Assembly: GCA_003342895.1 (NCBI GenBank)
Contig: PTFA01000192.1
Location: forward strand, 1,141,378 to 1,205,377
From: Casuarius casuarius
Taxonomy: Eukaryota; Chordata; Aves; Casuariiformes; Casuariidae
Direction of reading: 5' to 3'
Length of the DNA: 64,000 nucleotides
This document shows positions 35,961 to 50,399 of the stretch, piece after piece. A program made the position numbers and the translations under genes. Positions within the stretch are counted from its first letter, which is position 1. Each line of letters begins with the position of its first letter. The notes under the pieces were generated by a model. The model did no database searches and was not told the DNA's origin. It saw only the letters and a list, made by a program, of their open reading frames with translations.

Positions 35961-38900
35961 GGCCCCCATAAATCAGGAGTGACAGGAACACAAAGACACC
36001 ATCAGGATGCATTTGCACAATCAAGGGATGTTTCATATATCAGAGAGAACCGAGGCACAGCCTCTGCTCCTGAAATAAACCAAATCCATTTTTTCTCATC
36101 AGAGAAGCAGTCTCTGAAATTCCCTGTTTGAAGAGCAACAGAAAACAGAAAGGAGATTGAGTTAAATTTTACTCAGACGTGGCATGTTTTCTAATCCAGA
36201 CAGGAAAATATTTGTTTTAAAGGGTCAGTGAAAAACAAACAATTCTCCCCTCCCTACAAATCCAGCAACATGATGGGGATCTGCTTTTTTGTTTTTTATT
36301 TAGATTTGATCATCTGCAAATAAATTGTACCACTGCTGAGCACCTTCATAAATGACCCTTCATAAAAAAATTGTGTAGTCTAGAAGCAGAGTAACCTCAT
36401 GGCTAAGAAAGAAGAAATGCTTGAACAGAGATCCTGTCCATAGGACACCAGAAGAAGGAGCCTGATAATATCAAGCTTAGGAGAGAGCTCTTTTTATTGC
36501 TATGACCTTAACTAAATATTTCAACAACCCCCGCATAGGGCTGGGGCCAGCCAGGCAGAGAGGCTGCTAGAAAGAGGTGGAAGTTTTAGTCTGAATCCTG
36601 GCCAAGCAAACAAAAAACGGCAGAGCTAAGTGAATGAATTTTGTCATGCAAGCCCTAGCCCAGATGTCAGCTTGTCTCTTCATCATGCTGTCACAAGCAC
36701 CAAATCTATCCAGCTTTCAGTGTATGGCAACTGATGAACCCCATGTGTCTCACTATCTTCCATGTTAGAGCTGAGAAAGGTCTTTCAGGCTTCCCAGCTG
36801 CCTTCCCTACTAGATAGTGTGAGCTGGGTGTTTTTCTACTCCCATTTAAAAATTCCTAAGCAGCCCAGCTACTTCTCTCAGAAGACTGGTGTGAGATTTT
36901 ATCATAGACCTACTACAAGATAATTTTACATGAAGTCTTTGGTGCATGTTCTATCTTAAAGCTGTGTTGAGGAAGTCGAAAGCTATATCTGTACTGCAGA
37001 AAGTGTGATTTATGTGCATGCAAGTGATCTAGTAGGTTGCAATACATTTGAGTTCTGACTGCAGCTATGTGATATTGTGCCATGTGTAGCAGTGGGTCAC
37101 ACTGGCAAGACTGAAGCAGTTACCATTTTGGTTCTCCACCCTATCCCTCTTCTGGAAGATTTTTCCCAGCAGGAATGGCTGAGCAGGATGTGTGTCTGCC
37201 CCTATGCTGCAGCCATTTGCAGACCATGCATTAAGATACACTGAAGTTGGTGGAGAGCTCCACTGACTGACTGACTGGGTTATGGACTATAGCTACTCAG
37301 CTACAAATATGTGACCCTTTTGGGAAGCTGTTGGGTGGTAAGCACTGGAGCCATCACAGCTCATGTTGTCTCTGACAGAGCTGCCATTCTCTGTTATTCC
37401 ATCTGGAGAATGGGGATTAGATAAGAAAGCCTTATTGACATAGTTTGGAATAGATTAAAATGTACAATTGAATTATACAGGTTATGCGTTAATAAAACAT
37501 TTCAATCACACCACCATATGCTCCAGTGGGTGCCCCAAAGCACATTAGAAAGCAGCTGTGTTAGGAAAGGTTTGGAGAATTAGATTTTGTTTTATTGCAG
37601 CTGTTTTCCTGTCCCTTCCATCCTCAGCCTGCCAGGGTCCGGTATGTGAGTTGCCATCAACCTAATTCCACTGGGGCTGGGATGAACCATCAATGTTTCC
37701 AAAAGATGACCCATGATAGCTTTTCTGGTGCTAAACTGCTTTATTACTTCAGTATTTAGAGCCATTTCAGAACTAAAAGGGAACCAGAAGCACTAGTAGA
37801 AAAGGCTCCCTTCTATGGAATGGCAATTTTCTCCCCCTGGACCAGGTATCAAACACGCTGTGTTTCCCTGGGGGGGAAATGTGTTTCACAGGTTCCTGCT
37901 TTCCTCTTCCCTCTTTTGCTTTACCCCATTCTCATGCCGCCTTACTAGTTGTGATGATGGAGCTGCCTGTGGGGATGGTGCTCTGAGTTGAGAAATGAAA
38001 CAAAAAATCTAACATGAAGTGATCACAGCAGTTAGGAGAAAAGGGAATGATTTAGTTCCCCTCTTTCTCCAAACAAGAACACAAACATATATGTGCACGT
38101 TCGCCCTGCTCCAGCTTTGTGTATTATGGAACAAATTAACTCTGAGCACAGATCTCAAAAATTGCCTCCCCAGCTATTTGTGTGCCCTCGAGACTAGTCG
38201 TGTGATGGCCAAGATGTGATTGTATCTGGAAAGGGGAACTGGAAATGGTTGGATCATCCCATCTCAAATTCTTAAGGGCTTTCCTGTGTTTGGACAGATT
38301 CACTGCCTCTGTGCTGTGGACTAAGAGGCAGTTGCTTTCCTTAGGAGCCTTTCTGTGAAACTTGTAGAGAATTGCCTACTTCAGTGGGTTTATTTTGGAC
38401 CTTTGTGATAGGCATAGGAGGAGCTGCTCAGGTATCACAGCAGTTCCTTCTGCAGAGCATTGTGTTTCTGTGCAATGATAGGGAATAATGAGCTCTTTTC
38501 TTGCTCTGGTCTTCTGTTAGGGTTAATTGGAAAAGCCAGGGCAATTCTCAAACATAGGAAGAACGAACCTTCTCAAGAGAAAGACTGAGTGTGCAAATAG
38601 ACATCATGAGCTTAAAATAGAGGAATTTGACCGTTTTCAAAAAGTATGTCTATCATTCGTATGTCATCAAAAAGCCTGAGTATGCTAGGTTAAGAAATAA
38701 AGCATTAGACAAGCCATCAAAATGTCTGAACTTATGTACCTCCCAAATGAAAGCCCTGCATCAGCTGATGATCGTTCCATGTATGTGGTCTTGTATATGT
38801 TACACATGCATAGGCATACATCCTTTTGAAAGCTGTCATGCAGCAGCCTATAACAGGGCCAACACAGTCTATCATTTCTTTTTTATACACCTTCAAACAA

Positions 38901-41900
38901 AACCCTGAAAGGCAGCATCCAGGAAGCTGAAAGGAGGAGTGTGAGAGATAAGTGCGACTGCTAATGGGGGAGGAAAGGATCAAGTGTAAGTGTGTGGGGA
39001 GGCTTCGCTGAAATGGTTTTAAAGCCTGGAGAGGTAGACAGGACAAGTAAAGAGCTTTGTACATGACAGTACAGCCCTATGTGATGATTGCTACTCTGAA
39101 ATTTATAGCTCTGTGAGGCTGAAAAGTATGTTTGAAGGGTCACTAGAACTAATTATACTAGAGAAACGAAGCTGGGCTTGGACAAAAAAATTATAATAGA
39201 GGTCATCACACTCATGCACAAAATATAGGTGCAAATTTGTGATTTTTCTCCATTCCCCCTCCTCCCAAATCTTGGTGTCAGGCAGCTGGGAAGGATGAAG
39301 AGCAGAAGAGGGAAAAAGCATCTTATCAGCCCAGCACAGCGCGCAGGGGTTTGAGCACGTGGCTGACACCAGACCTGGCACTGAGCAGCCATCCCAGCCT
39401 CCAGTGGCTGTCCTGGCCTGCAGCTGTCTGCCTGGCAACACTCCCTAGGCCCAAGGGGACGTGGGACCTCGGCCATCTGCCGTTGGCTGGTGATTTGTCA
39501 TCCGCCTCAACGGTGGAGGGGGACTGGAAGCAGAGCTGGCTTTAGGGACAGGTTGTTCTTTCCGGGAAAATGACGGGAGCTTGTTTGCACTCGTTTTTCA
39601 AAATTTACTGCGAGTTCTCAGTGGCCGGCTTTTCCAGGCATGCCAAGTCTGTCTTTACTATCCTGACCTAAGCTCTGGTTTTTCTTTTCCTTCCACTCAG
39701 TGTCATAAATAATGTTAAAGCTTTTTAAATTTGGTGAACTGACGCGTGTTCTCAAAGCGTGCCTATGAGGAGGCTGTGCTTTATATGCTGTGGAGGTGCA
39801 GGGAGTCTTCTCTGAGGAGCACGATGCGTCCCACTTCAGCCTCCTTCCCTAGGAATATGCATGATCACCTCTTTGCCAGAAAATTTGGAAAGGCAGAGGA
39901 GTTTTCTCCTCTTCTGAAGAGGCACTATGGCAGAACCCTTCCTTCGCTTTCTCCCAGATAACTAGTGGCTACAGCCAACTGAGCAGAAATATTTTGATCC
40001 TTTAACTGACTCAGGCTAAAACAGACTCCCTCCTGCTCTACACAATGTCCCATAGGAGTGAACTTGTGAAGCCAAGCACATCCTGGTAGTGAAATGGATG
40101 GATGCTCAAGGCACTGGTCACAACAATGACTTCTCATCACTCAGGCCTCTCTCTGCTTCTTGGCTCTCCAGGAAACTGTTCTCTTCTGCGTTTTCTCACA
40201 TCCCTTGTCAAGTCCTGTCATTGCTGAGTGCTACAGGTAAGCTGAAGTGGGCCAGACCAAGGGCTGTGGTCTTCCACTGCTTGGAGAAGTTTGTGTAGGT
40301 GGTCAGCAGAACATTAGAGAAAGGGACTCCCTTTCCCCCCAAATCCCATACTCATTTCTCCTCTCCAGAGCTCCTGTCAAGCTCATAGTACCTGTTGATG
40401 GTGATGATGAGGATGCACTTGGTACCAGCAGTTTGTGTCTGCTTTACTTTCCCAGCCAGGTGGCATTCTGAGTTTGAGAGACATCAGCTTATGCAGGAGC
40501 ACAGACAGCTGCTGGTTTGGGTTTGATAGTCGCAACATTGGCTACATAAGCTGAGTGGATGTGCTGTGCAAACAGGCTATGGGGAAAGGAGATTATTCTG
40601 CTGTCTGTAATGCAGATAGCTGGATGTGTGATGACCATGAGACCTGTAAGCTAATTTGCCTACTGGATACCAAGGTGTCAAATCTCATAATGCATTTAAG
40701 TGTATTAGGGAAAGCTGTGGAGGAGTCTGTGGTCATGGTATATTTTAGTATCGGTGATGTAAGAATCTGTAAGAAAGAAGACTTGAAATCTAAAGGTAGA
40801 TTATTGGTAAGAAAGCCTAAAGCTAAAACTTCTACAGTAGTCTTTTCCAATACACTACTAGTTTCATGTTTAATCATATCTGAACAGGAAGAATCATTCT
40901 CAGATGAATGAAAAGATTGTGTAGAAAAGAAATACCTGAGTCTTGTTAGTCATTGCTAAATTGTATTGGGAAGGGACATGTTGTGCATAAGGGATGGGAG
41001 AATAAATTTTCAGCAGGTGATGGGTCTGCCAGTCGCAAGTATCCTGAATCTGGTAGTAGCCAGTATGTTATCTTAGAGAACAGCATATGAAGCTACTGCT
41101 CCTGATGGGCCCTTGGCAGAGCTGCAGCCATCCTAATCCATGGGGAATGAGTTTATCACGTATAGCAGGTCACTGGTACCTACCCAGCTACACTATCACA
41201 GCTTGGTTAGTTCTGCAGATTATAAATAACTTTGTGTCTCTCTTTAAAATCCAAGCTAGACTATTTGGTTGGTGATCTCTTGATCCAGGGGATTTTAGAA
41301 GTGAAATGTTCACAGCATGAGGCAGCCTTCCCTCTGATGGATGTTTGCAAGCTGCCGTGACCCCACCTGACCCTTGTCCTCGGGGGCAGGGGAAGATGGC
41401 TGGGTTTTGTACTCTACTCTGCTCATCAATGTTTTGTATTGGCCACATACCAGCTAAAAATTCATTTTTGTTCCTCTTTACATTTAAGTCACTTTATTGT
41501 TATAAGCAAAGGGAAGTAGACGGCTGGAAATGAAATAGTTAAGTAGGCAGTGTTTAAATGGTGTGTGCACTGTGGCACGGGGAAGAAGCTGGCAGTAGGT
41601 GACTAGTAGAGAAGGCAATGAAACCTGCAAGGGACAATGGAAACGTGAGTGATCCTTTGGCGCGCTATGTGCTCAGTAATTAACGGGCCAGAAGATGGAT
41701 GGCTGTGAGACAGTGAGGAGTAATTCAATAAGGGAGCAGCTCCTGCAGAGTCACACAAAAATGGGTACAGTTGTTAAAAATAAAAACTACCAATAGGCTC
41801 AAAGGAAAGACTCTGAAAAGAGAAATGGAAATACTTGGCATGGTTGGAAAGGATGGGGCAATGAGCTAGACAATAACCAGTACGTCCAAACCAAAATGAG

Positions 41901-42624
41901 ATTAGTGCATATCCATAATTTCTGACTAGAAACTGTACAGGAAAAGTAAGTTAGGCTGTAAATACGAGAAGGAGGCATGTATTTCTACTCCTAGTCCTAA
42001 CTCTGAAGAGAGGTGATGAATACAATGGGCAAAAAGACATCAGAGAGGTAGCCAAACTATGCTGTACTGACAACAGAGACTCTAGCTAGCCTGCCCTATT
42101 GGCAAAATGATTTGTAGTAACTGCCTTTTTTGGAACCATTCATTCTACAGCCTATCATGTCAATAATTTGCACTTAGTTAGCGCTTTTTTTATCAGGTAG
42201 CAGATACTTTGGTAGATGGAAAAAAATCAAGATGCACGAGTATTAGACTGGGCTTAGTTTTACACTGTCATAACTACAGGCTGAATTTGGTCTTAATCAC
42301 TTGAGATCCCAACAAACCAGTGGAAGATGGAGATAGAGAGCATAGGTCTTCTGGCTCCGACCTGTCACCATCTAAACATCCAGAGACCACTCTGAAGGGC
42401 TTAACGAAGCCCTGCCCTGTAAATAGAAAAATGAAGTACAGTCATGAGAATGCAGTGCAATAACTGCCTCTATAAAATGGAACTTGGAGATTTTCCTGTT
42501 CTTCACAGGAAAGATTTATGGGATAGCCGTTCTCCCAGTGGGCACCATCCTCACTGAATGCAGTTCTAGCTGAGATTGAGAAAGCTCTTGGGACAAAGAC
42601 ACTGGAGAAGAAATTGGGAGACTT

Positions 42625-42815
42625 GCTCAGTTCCCAGCTCTACCTCACATCTCCTCTCTGGCCTTGGGTAAATCTATTTGTCTGTGCCCTGGCTTCTTGT
42701 GTGTAAAGCAGAGATCGTAATGCATCATTAATATGTCCTGTTTGGTTAGATTAAAAACTCTTTGGAGCAGGCAGTATGTTTTAACACATGTTTATGTAAC
42801 ATTTTGCATAATTTG
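42625..42815 (+). repeat. MIR-type SINE with 3' tail
   Basis: The blocks match the MIR order. 'gccttgggtaaatctatttgtctgtgccctggcttc' corresponds to the 'accttgggcaagtcacttaacctctctgtgcctcagtttc' core. A 'tgtaaagcagagatcgtaat' block and the tail 'ttagattaaaaactctttggagcaggcagt' follow. The tail is of the 'gactgtaagctctttggggcaggg' kind known from sauropsid copies. Confidence 0.75.
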
Positions 42816-43044
42816 AGTTTGATTTCGGTTGGTAGCATTGAGGACATGTAGAGATACCTCATAAATAATACTAATATTATTTTAATACTGATAATGCTTA
42901 GTGCATTCACAGCATTTAGGCCCCCTAAAACAGCACTCAATACTGTGGGCATTACAGTGATTGAGCATGAATCATGTTGGTTCCTTTCCCTGACATGGTG
43001 TGATCTGTCAGCTAGCCAGAAAGCTGAGGGGTTTAGTGAATACG

Positions 43045-43410
43045 TACCGGGTGTCAGGAACACCTGAATTCTAGTGCAGTCTCTGGCAGTCACTGACTGT
43101 GTGATCTCTGGGAAACATTTTTCTAAAGAAGACTCTGATCTTTGGCCATCCGACTTGAGGCAGTGGAAGCCTGACTCTCAGAGACTCAGTGCACCACAGT
43201 TCTTTCTGGCTTTGTTAGAAATGACAAGTATTACATGCTCCTGAATATCAGTTTCTAAGAAACTCATACATTACGCAACCCAAATCGGAGCCGACCTTGG
43301 AAAAACCTGCTCTTCCCCTGCTTGTCTTCCATCTGTGAAACAGGGAAAGTATTACTTTACAAGGTAGTTGTGAAAATTAGTAAAAGTTTATGTAGTGTTT
43401 TGAAGGAAGC
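43045..43410 (+). repeat. MIR-type SINE, internally interrupted
   Basis: The left part (43051-43115) reads 'gtgtcaggaacacctgaattctagtgcagtctctggcagtcactgactgtgtgatctctggg', which is the MIR core start. The right part (43328-43406) reads 'ccatctgtgaaacagggaaagtattactttacaaggtagttgtgaaaattagtaaaa', which is the later MIR body. About 210 bp between them do not match and look inserted. It sits about 230 bp from the preceding MIR copy in the same orientation. Confidence 0.75.
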
Positions 43411-46400
43411 ATTAGATGATTTAAATAATCTCTTTTCATTGTGTGTTCAAGCCAAGCAGCTCTTTGTTGCAGGATAGAAGAGGAGGGAAGGAGAAAGCAG
43501 ACGTAAGAAGAGGAGTACTGGCACATCTGCTCATCCACCACGGGCTCCTTTCTCCTCCTCACATGAGAGAAAGTTTAATTAATTAGCATCTCCCCCACCT
43601 CACAGGTACTTCTGTTGCTCTGTTACTTGTACACGTGAGAAGCTTCCTTTTCAGGAGGCCATCCATAACCCACTTGTGTCCTCGAAGAGGTGCCAGCAGC
43701 TGCTGTGAGCCCGTGTGGTTGCGAGCCGGCTAAAGTTCTTAGCTTCCCGTTATCTGCTGAGACAGATTGGCTCAGTCATTTGCAATTGGTTCTTCCTGCA
43801 GGCACGTGTCCTGCAGGCCATCAGTGCCAGTTCTTCCAACCTATCCTTTGGGAACCAGGGCAAAGGTTTCTGGGATGCATCCAGATACAAGCCTTCAGAA
43901 AACAGAAAATACTGAGAAAAAAGGCATCCAAGGCTAAGGGGACTGCACCCAGAAACTCTGAAAATAATGAGTTTTATTTAATTACTGCCAATAATGAAAA
44001 TTATATTGAAACAAACAACAGGAGCTCATACCTAGCTCTTTTTTTTTTTTCTGTGCATTTTCCCTAGGCCATATGCAATTTCTTCTGGGTGACCTTACTG
44101 AGCACTCCCTACGCTTCTGAATTAATCTTTATTTATTTTGCTGCAAAGATTTGTGTCACCACATGACTTTATTTTTTGTACTGAAGCACTCTGCAGAAAA
44201 GCCTGCTAAGCTAAGCACCAAGCTGATTTTGTGATGCTGTATCCACTGAAGGCTTAACCTAGCTGGGAGAAGGGAGAAAGGCAAAGTGGCTTTGTTTTAT
44301 TTTTCTACCTCTCTAATTCAGACTGCTACCGGAATTAGAGTACCCTCTAAGATTCATTGGCTTTGGAAACTGGTTGTCTGCAGGAACAAGGTGCTCACTT
44401 TTGCATCCTTTACCAAGGGATGTGTGGATACTGCCCTGGTACATGCAGAGGGCAGAACCCCTGCACAGAAGGCAATGTACTCCTTCTAAGCTGTGAGATG
44501 GTCCATAATCCATCCTTGTGCTTTTACTGTCTTCTCCAGACTCCTGCGAAGTGAGATGGCCTTTTACCAAAGGTTCCCCTTAATTCATTTCAGATGTATC
44601 AAAGCAGTGCATACTTGTGAGTTCAGCTTGGGTTCATGTGATGCTCTCCAGAGATGGGTGGAAAGTTGCAGAGAGTAGAAAAAGAAATCTGTAACATCTG
44701 AGAGAAAGAATGAACTGGAAAGACAGGGGAGTGATGAACAGAGAAACACCAGTGCAAGAAAAAAGGAGCAAGAAGAGCAAGAACAGGGAGGAGGAGAGTG
44801 TTTGGTGGGCTTTAGGCCTATCTTCAGTGCTTACGAGGTTTCTTCTATCTGTTTTCCTCTCCAGGGTAGCAGCTCCTTATTCAAAGACAGATGTTTGTAC
44901 CAGCCCTTTGTATTTACTGTAAAGCAATGCCCAGGGTGGAGGGACGGGAAGAACCCAAAAACCCCTCAAAAGCAACAACTGGGACCCAGATATGCCTGTT
45001 CTCCACGTGACTGTNCTTTAGGCTTGGGGAGGTGTCCTCCAGCTTGCCGAGCCCAAGCAGTGACAGGCAGCTGCATAGCAGCGCCCATTTCAGAAGGTTC
45101 ATTGAAACGTCCACTTGTGCTGCACGGAGCATCTCCCAAGGCCCAGTAAGCCTAAAACCTACAGTAACAGGAAAACCCCATATCTGTAAAGTACCAGGAA
45201 GGAAGATGAGATGTTCCTTTATTGAAAAGGGAAGGACATGCCAGAAATGGAAGGAATCAATCAAGCTTTGCTTTAGACTCTGTTTAGCACTTCGCAACTG
45301 ACTTCCCCCCTCACATGTGCTCTCTTTTTGCCCATTTGCTTTCATGAGTTATCAGAGACCTCATCTGGTAGGATGAAGGGGTGCAACATGGTGCCCAGTA
45401 ATGAGAGCTTATCAGTGCAAAAGCAGTATTGCTACTGTTTGCAGGGTGCTTTGCCCACTTGAGCAAGGCTCCCTTCTGTCCGGCACACCCGCTGCCCCTG
45501 CACTTCTGCCCGACTCTCTGTGTTTACTGGACACCACACGCTCACCAGAGTTTCACTGGCTCTGGAGGCGAAGGTATTTCAGAGCCACAAGATGTCGGCA
45601 GGTATCTAGTGAGACATGAAAGTGTTGGACCCTTACAGCAATCAATGGGTGGCAGGGATCTACATGCTGTAAAAGGTCCCACAAGATGTTCATGTGCATC
45701 TTTAGGAGCCTGCATGTCTCCCAGAATCTAGCCCTCTGCTCCTGGCTAAAGGAAGAAACATTGATTCCCTCCTTTATGTTGTTTCATTTCGAAGTTAAGC
45801 ATTTCTTTCCATTTGGGTGGTGGAAAGAGAGCTCTGGAAAGCAAAAGAGATAGAGACAAGGCAGTAGGAAAAAAAAACTGAAAAAATTGGGAGCAGTGTG
45901 GGCAGGAAAACAGTGCCTTCCATTTTTTTTTTCTGTTGTGGCACCATGGGTCTCTCCTATCTCTGAAATCTCTCTGATTTGAGTATACCAGCCTCTCTGA
46001 TGGTCTTCTAATATCCCAGGGTCACTCAGGAGGAGCACCCTGTATTGGGGCATTCAGTTGCCCAGTTCACGTTCAGATTTTGTAAATCTTTAACACATCG
46101 CTAATTCAAATCACCCCTGGACTGCAAATGACTCCCTGCCTGGGCCTGCCCAGATCACAGGTTCAGATCCTTTCTGAAGCAGAGGTGAAAAAATGAAAAC
46201 TAATTCTTCTAAGGTCACTGAATTGCTGCCGATGTCAGTAGAGAATTGACTCTGCAAGCTGAAATCTAGATAAATGGTAACAGCTTTACGGTTTGGATCC
46301 CAGGTTATGGTTCAGTTGGTTTCCTTTGGTCTTCCTTCCCCACTCTCCATCACCAATACAGCTGCAGCAGGAAGCAGATGCTGAACCCTCCACTTGCATT

Positions 46401-49400
46401 AGAAGTTTTTAGAACAAAGTACTTTTAACTCTTTTATAGTATAACAGTGTTCTGAGCTGCAGCCATTTCACCTCATGCTGTGGCTTTGTCAAACTTCCTA
46501 ATGGTCAGTCAGGTTTTGGATGGAGATCTCCAAGGCANAGCCAGGATACTGCAGAATGCACCATTTGTGAGTCAGCAGGAGGTGCAATTCCTCAAGTCAG
46601 TCCTGAACTGATCCCACAGCATTGTGGAGTATTGCTTTGCTGACAAATAAGATGTGCAACCACACTCCTGGCCATCTGAGCATATTAAAAAGCTCNTTCT
46701 CCAGGAACAGAGTCATTACCTCTAATACCCTCCCTGCTCAAGTTTAAATTTGGGTAATTAGTTTCTTCTGACCTAAAAAAGAGATCCTTGGGTGGTTTCT
46801 TTTAGATACTATATTTTTTCATGCTTCCTATGGTAAACAGCTTTATAGAAATGTTGTACAGTGTTAAGCAGGTGCTCTGTTGCATCCTGAAAGTTAGATG
46901 CAATTCAGAGGTGGATAATTATCAGTAGATAAGCTCTGTATAAAGCTCTGGGGTCCAGCTGCTGCAGACAGGACATAATCATTACTATGAGGGTTGTAGC
47001 AGCATTGATGAAGATGCATGATATTTATGAGATGATTGAATAGTTAGTGGTGGGATCTGCACACGTTTTATGAAGAAAACACTAGGTTGCTTTAGAAGTT
47101 CGTTATATATGCATTCAGTTGATATGACAGCCAGAGTTCTTGGTGTAGCTCTTGGCCTTGGCTATACGACAGGCAGGCTATCCTGTGCTCGCTGTGGTGA
47201 GAAACATTATAAAGAAGCCTGGCTTTATCTCTTCAGCTTCCCATTTGATTAGGAGCCCTCTGGGGCCTGTGGTGGCCCTATGCTAGGTCAGAACTCTCTC
47301 TTTGGCTTCCTGTTTCTGAAATAGCCAGGGATTTGTCTTATTGTGTTAATATGTCTGCCTATTTGCTCTTCAGATTCCTTCTTAGCCTCTTAATCTCCNT
47401 TGTATATTTTTCCCATCAGAGTTTCAATTTCTTTCTATTAATTTTNCTTTTGCTGGACTTGAGCGTTTAACGAATACAATTAGCTGATCTGAATAACTCA
47501 TACAGAAGGAGTTTTAAGAAACGAGAGATTTACTCCATTTTGTTTCTGTAATGACAATAACTTTCCAAAAGCCATCTTCAGTGCTTGCCTAGCTCCACAG
47601 GGGATATGATATGGTGTATGAGATACAACTGACTTAGTTCTTATTAGTCAAAAGACTACCTGGCCTGATACGGGGCCCCATTCTGAGCAACCCCGAGAAG
47701 TTAGAGCAGAAAGGCTCACCTATGGCACTTTCTTTTGTTGGTCTTTGTCTGACTTTCTATGGATATGATTGAGGCTTTTTTCTTTTCCAGTAATTCAGGT
47801 TTTGGTGGAAAGTTCCTTTCCAAGGGCAGAAACACTGATGTCTTTGCCAAGCATTTAAAATCTCTCCATCTCCTCCCTCTTCTGTGCTTCATTCTCCTGC
47901 CTCCCAGGAACACCATCAAAAGTTGTGAAAGTCTTCTCTAGTGCCTTTTAAATGAGTGTAACAATCCTGCTGTGTGTGGCAGTAGTGTAGTCCTTTCTTT
48001 GGCATTAGTATCATGAAAGACTTGAATTAGCAATGCATACTTCCGCTGTCTAAAATACATGACACAGGAATACCTAGAACATATGGACCTTGAGGGCTTC
48101 CATAAAAAGTTTTCTAACTTGCCCTCTGTGACTTGGACTGCCATGAAATTCCAATATTGCAACACTGTGTATTGGCATTTATTTTCCAATTGACTCAAAA
48201 CTCAGAAAAAGAAACTTCTAAGTCAGGTCAAAAAACCACAGCCTTTTTTTCTCTAATGTTGAAACATTCCTCTGTACTAAAAAAAGACAAAGAAGAAATG
48301 TTTCAACCTTTCCAAAACAGGATTTTTAAAGCTTTCTGTTCTGAGAAATGTTTTGATTGTTTTGATCTATTTGATGACAAACACATTTTGAGATGTGAGT
48401 AGTTTCCTTTGAATGTAACATCTAAAGTTCACCCAGCTACTAGTGGGTTAGGTTAGCTGACTGAGGCTGAAAAGAACCCTCTTGCTTCTGTAGACTTGTT
48501 TTGCAGAAAAAGAGAGTGAAACTCCTATGCTGATGCATAGGAGAAGGGAAAAAAAAAAGTGAGTGGTGATAAGAAAAATGTGGGAGGGAGAAAAAATGAG
48601 ACCCACTTGTAAGGGCATCTGTAAGAGCCAACAGCACTGAGGGAGTGAAAACGAGAACTTCTTTCCCTAGAGCTGCTTGTCTCTGACCTTCACAACAGAA
48701 ATCACTCCTTCCATTATAAATGAAATATTAACTGTCTTGCAGCAGTTACAGCATCCTACTGGCTTCTTGCAGGAGGGTCAAAAAGCAGGAGACCAAACTG
48801 GCGAAGAAACACAGCTCTGCCCTTAGAGAGCTTATTTGAAAAGCAGGGAAAGGAAATGCAATCACCACAAACTGGAATGGCAGGAAGCAGCCATCTACCC
48901 AGTGGAAAACACGGTTAGAAAAGACGGAGGTAGAGAGAAGCAAAAAAGGAGGCAAGAAAAGAGGAATGATTGTACAAATGTGGTATCTCATCTGGAGGCA
49001 GGGTGCCCACAGATGACTCTGTTGGAGGCAGGTGGCAGCTGCAAGGGAAGTGCCTGGCTGGCGCCAGCTCAGGGGTGGGAGGCGATGATGTGCGCGGGTA
49101 GCTGGTGTTGGGGATGCATCGTGTAGGGCTCCATGTTTTCCAATTATGTATTTCTTGGGGTTGGCACCTTCTGCTGTTCTTTCAGTCATTTAACTACTCT
49201 GTCACAGCACCCAGAGCCTGTGCAGTCACTAGTTCTCCTTTTGGGGGAGGAACAGGAGCTACCATAACTGGCCAGACAACGGAGCTGACTTTTTCCCCTC
49301 TTGTAAGCCTTTTGTAGCCAAGGCATTTCTACTGCAGACGAATTGGGCCTGAGATATTCCAGACGTGACTTGTCACAAGGTATACACTAGGAATGGTTCT

Positions 49401-50399
49401 GAGACACCAAAAAGCTGGAGGCCCAAGGAGCGTAATGCTCATAAAGCTTAGATATTTCCCATGCTATTCGGAGCTGCTCCTGGCTGCTAGGGAGCTTTGT
49501 GGTCCTGGTGATGATGAAGGAGGATGGGAGGAAGAGGAGAGAGGACCCCAGAGTATAGCTTCATTTTGTTTTGTTGTTGTTGTCAGTGAGAAAAAGCAGA
49601 GATTGAGGCTGATAGGAAGAACTCAACGGGTGTCCAATTTTCCACATGCAGACTTTTTATGGCTACAATACAGCATCCCTTGCTTCTGCTGCTCTTCTTA
49701 CAGGAATGCACCTCAAAAGCTTTGCCTGGCTCGCATCACCCTTTTCTAACGTCATCCCTGATCTTGCATTATGCACAGTCATGCTATCAAGCGCCTCTGC
49801 AACACGCAGATCTCTTCAATGGTCCTCTAACGTGTGGTTTACAGCACTGACTTCATCTGGTATGTTTTAGGGCAGATGATTTTCTCTTCTGGTCTGTGCT
49901 GGTGACACACGTACCCCTGGAGCAGGCTGCAGACTCCAGCCTCTCACCCCAGCCAGCCNTTCCCTGCCTGGCAGAAAGAGGAAAGCAGGAGCCTAGAGGG
50001 TCATTTTGCACTCAGTGGCTGTCTCTGGCGGGCAGCTGAACAGGCCCTGCACATGCAGGGTAGGAGGCTGTGCCATTGGCAAAGCCGACACAGAAAGGCA
50101 GCAGCTAACAGAAAGGCACCAGCTATCAAAATGGTACAAGGAAATGCTTTTCAGGCAAAACACAACCTAGATATGGATCTTGAAGCCACAAGGCAGCACT
50201 GAAGCCAAAAGCTTAACGGGACTTTTAAGGGGAGGAGACAGTTATGTGGGTAGCGAGAGCACGGCATGGTTAAAGGAGTCAGGAAACCTCTCTTGCTCTT
50301 TTTCCTTTTTTAAAATGAGAGCTATGACCCCTTTATCCCTGAGGGCTTGAATCAACTGTGAACTGACAGAATTAAGAAAAAACTCCCCTTAAGGGCAAG
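43411..50399. other. Non-coding sequence, no gene recognised
   Basis: No exon can be supported. A T homopolymer of 12 lies at 44039-44050. A homeobox-like AT-rich patch (TTTAATTACTGCCAATAATG) lies near 43977-43996. Ambiguous single bases occur at several places (for example near 45015, 46538, 46696, 47399 and 49959). Frames are short and unrecognised. Confidence 0.5.

Larger units (their letters stand above)
33080..42620. other. Non-coding sequence, no gene recognised
   Basis: Nearly 10 kb with no exon I can support. Homopolymer T runs occur at 34867-34882 (16 T) and 35033-35051 (19 T). A GC/CpG-richer patch with an octamer motif lies at 35.8-35.95 kb. A weak MIR-like block ('ccatctggagaatggggattagata') lies near 37400-37430. 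A minus-strand 115-codon frame farther on and other short frames are unremarkable. Confidence 0.5.
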
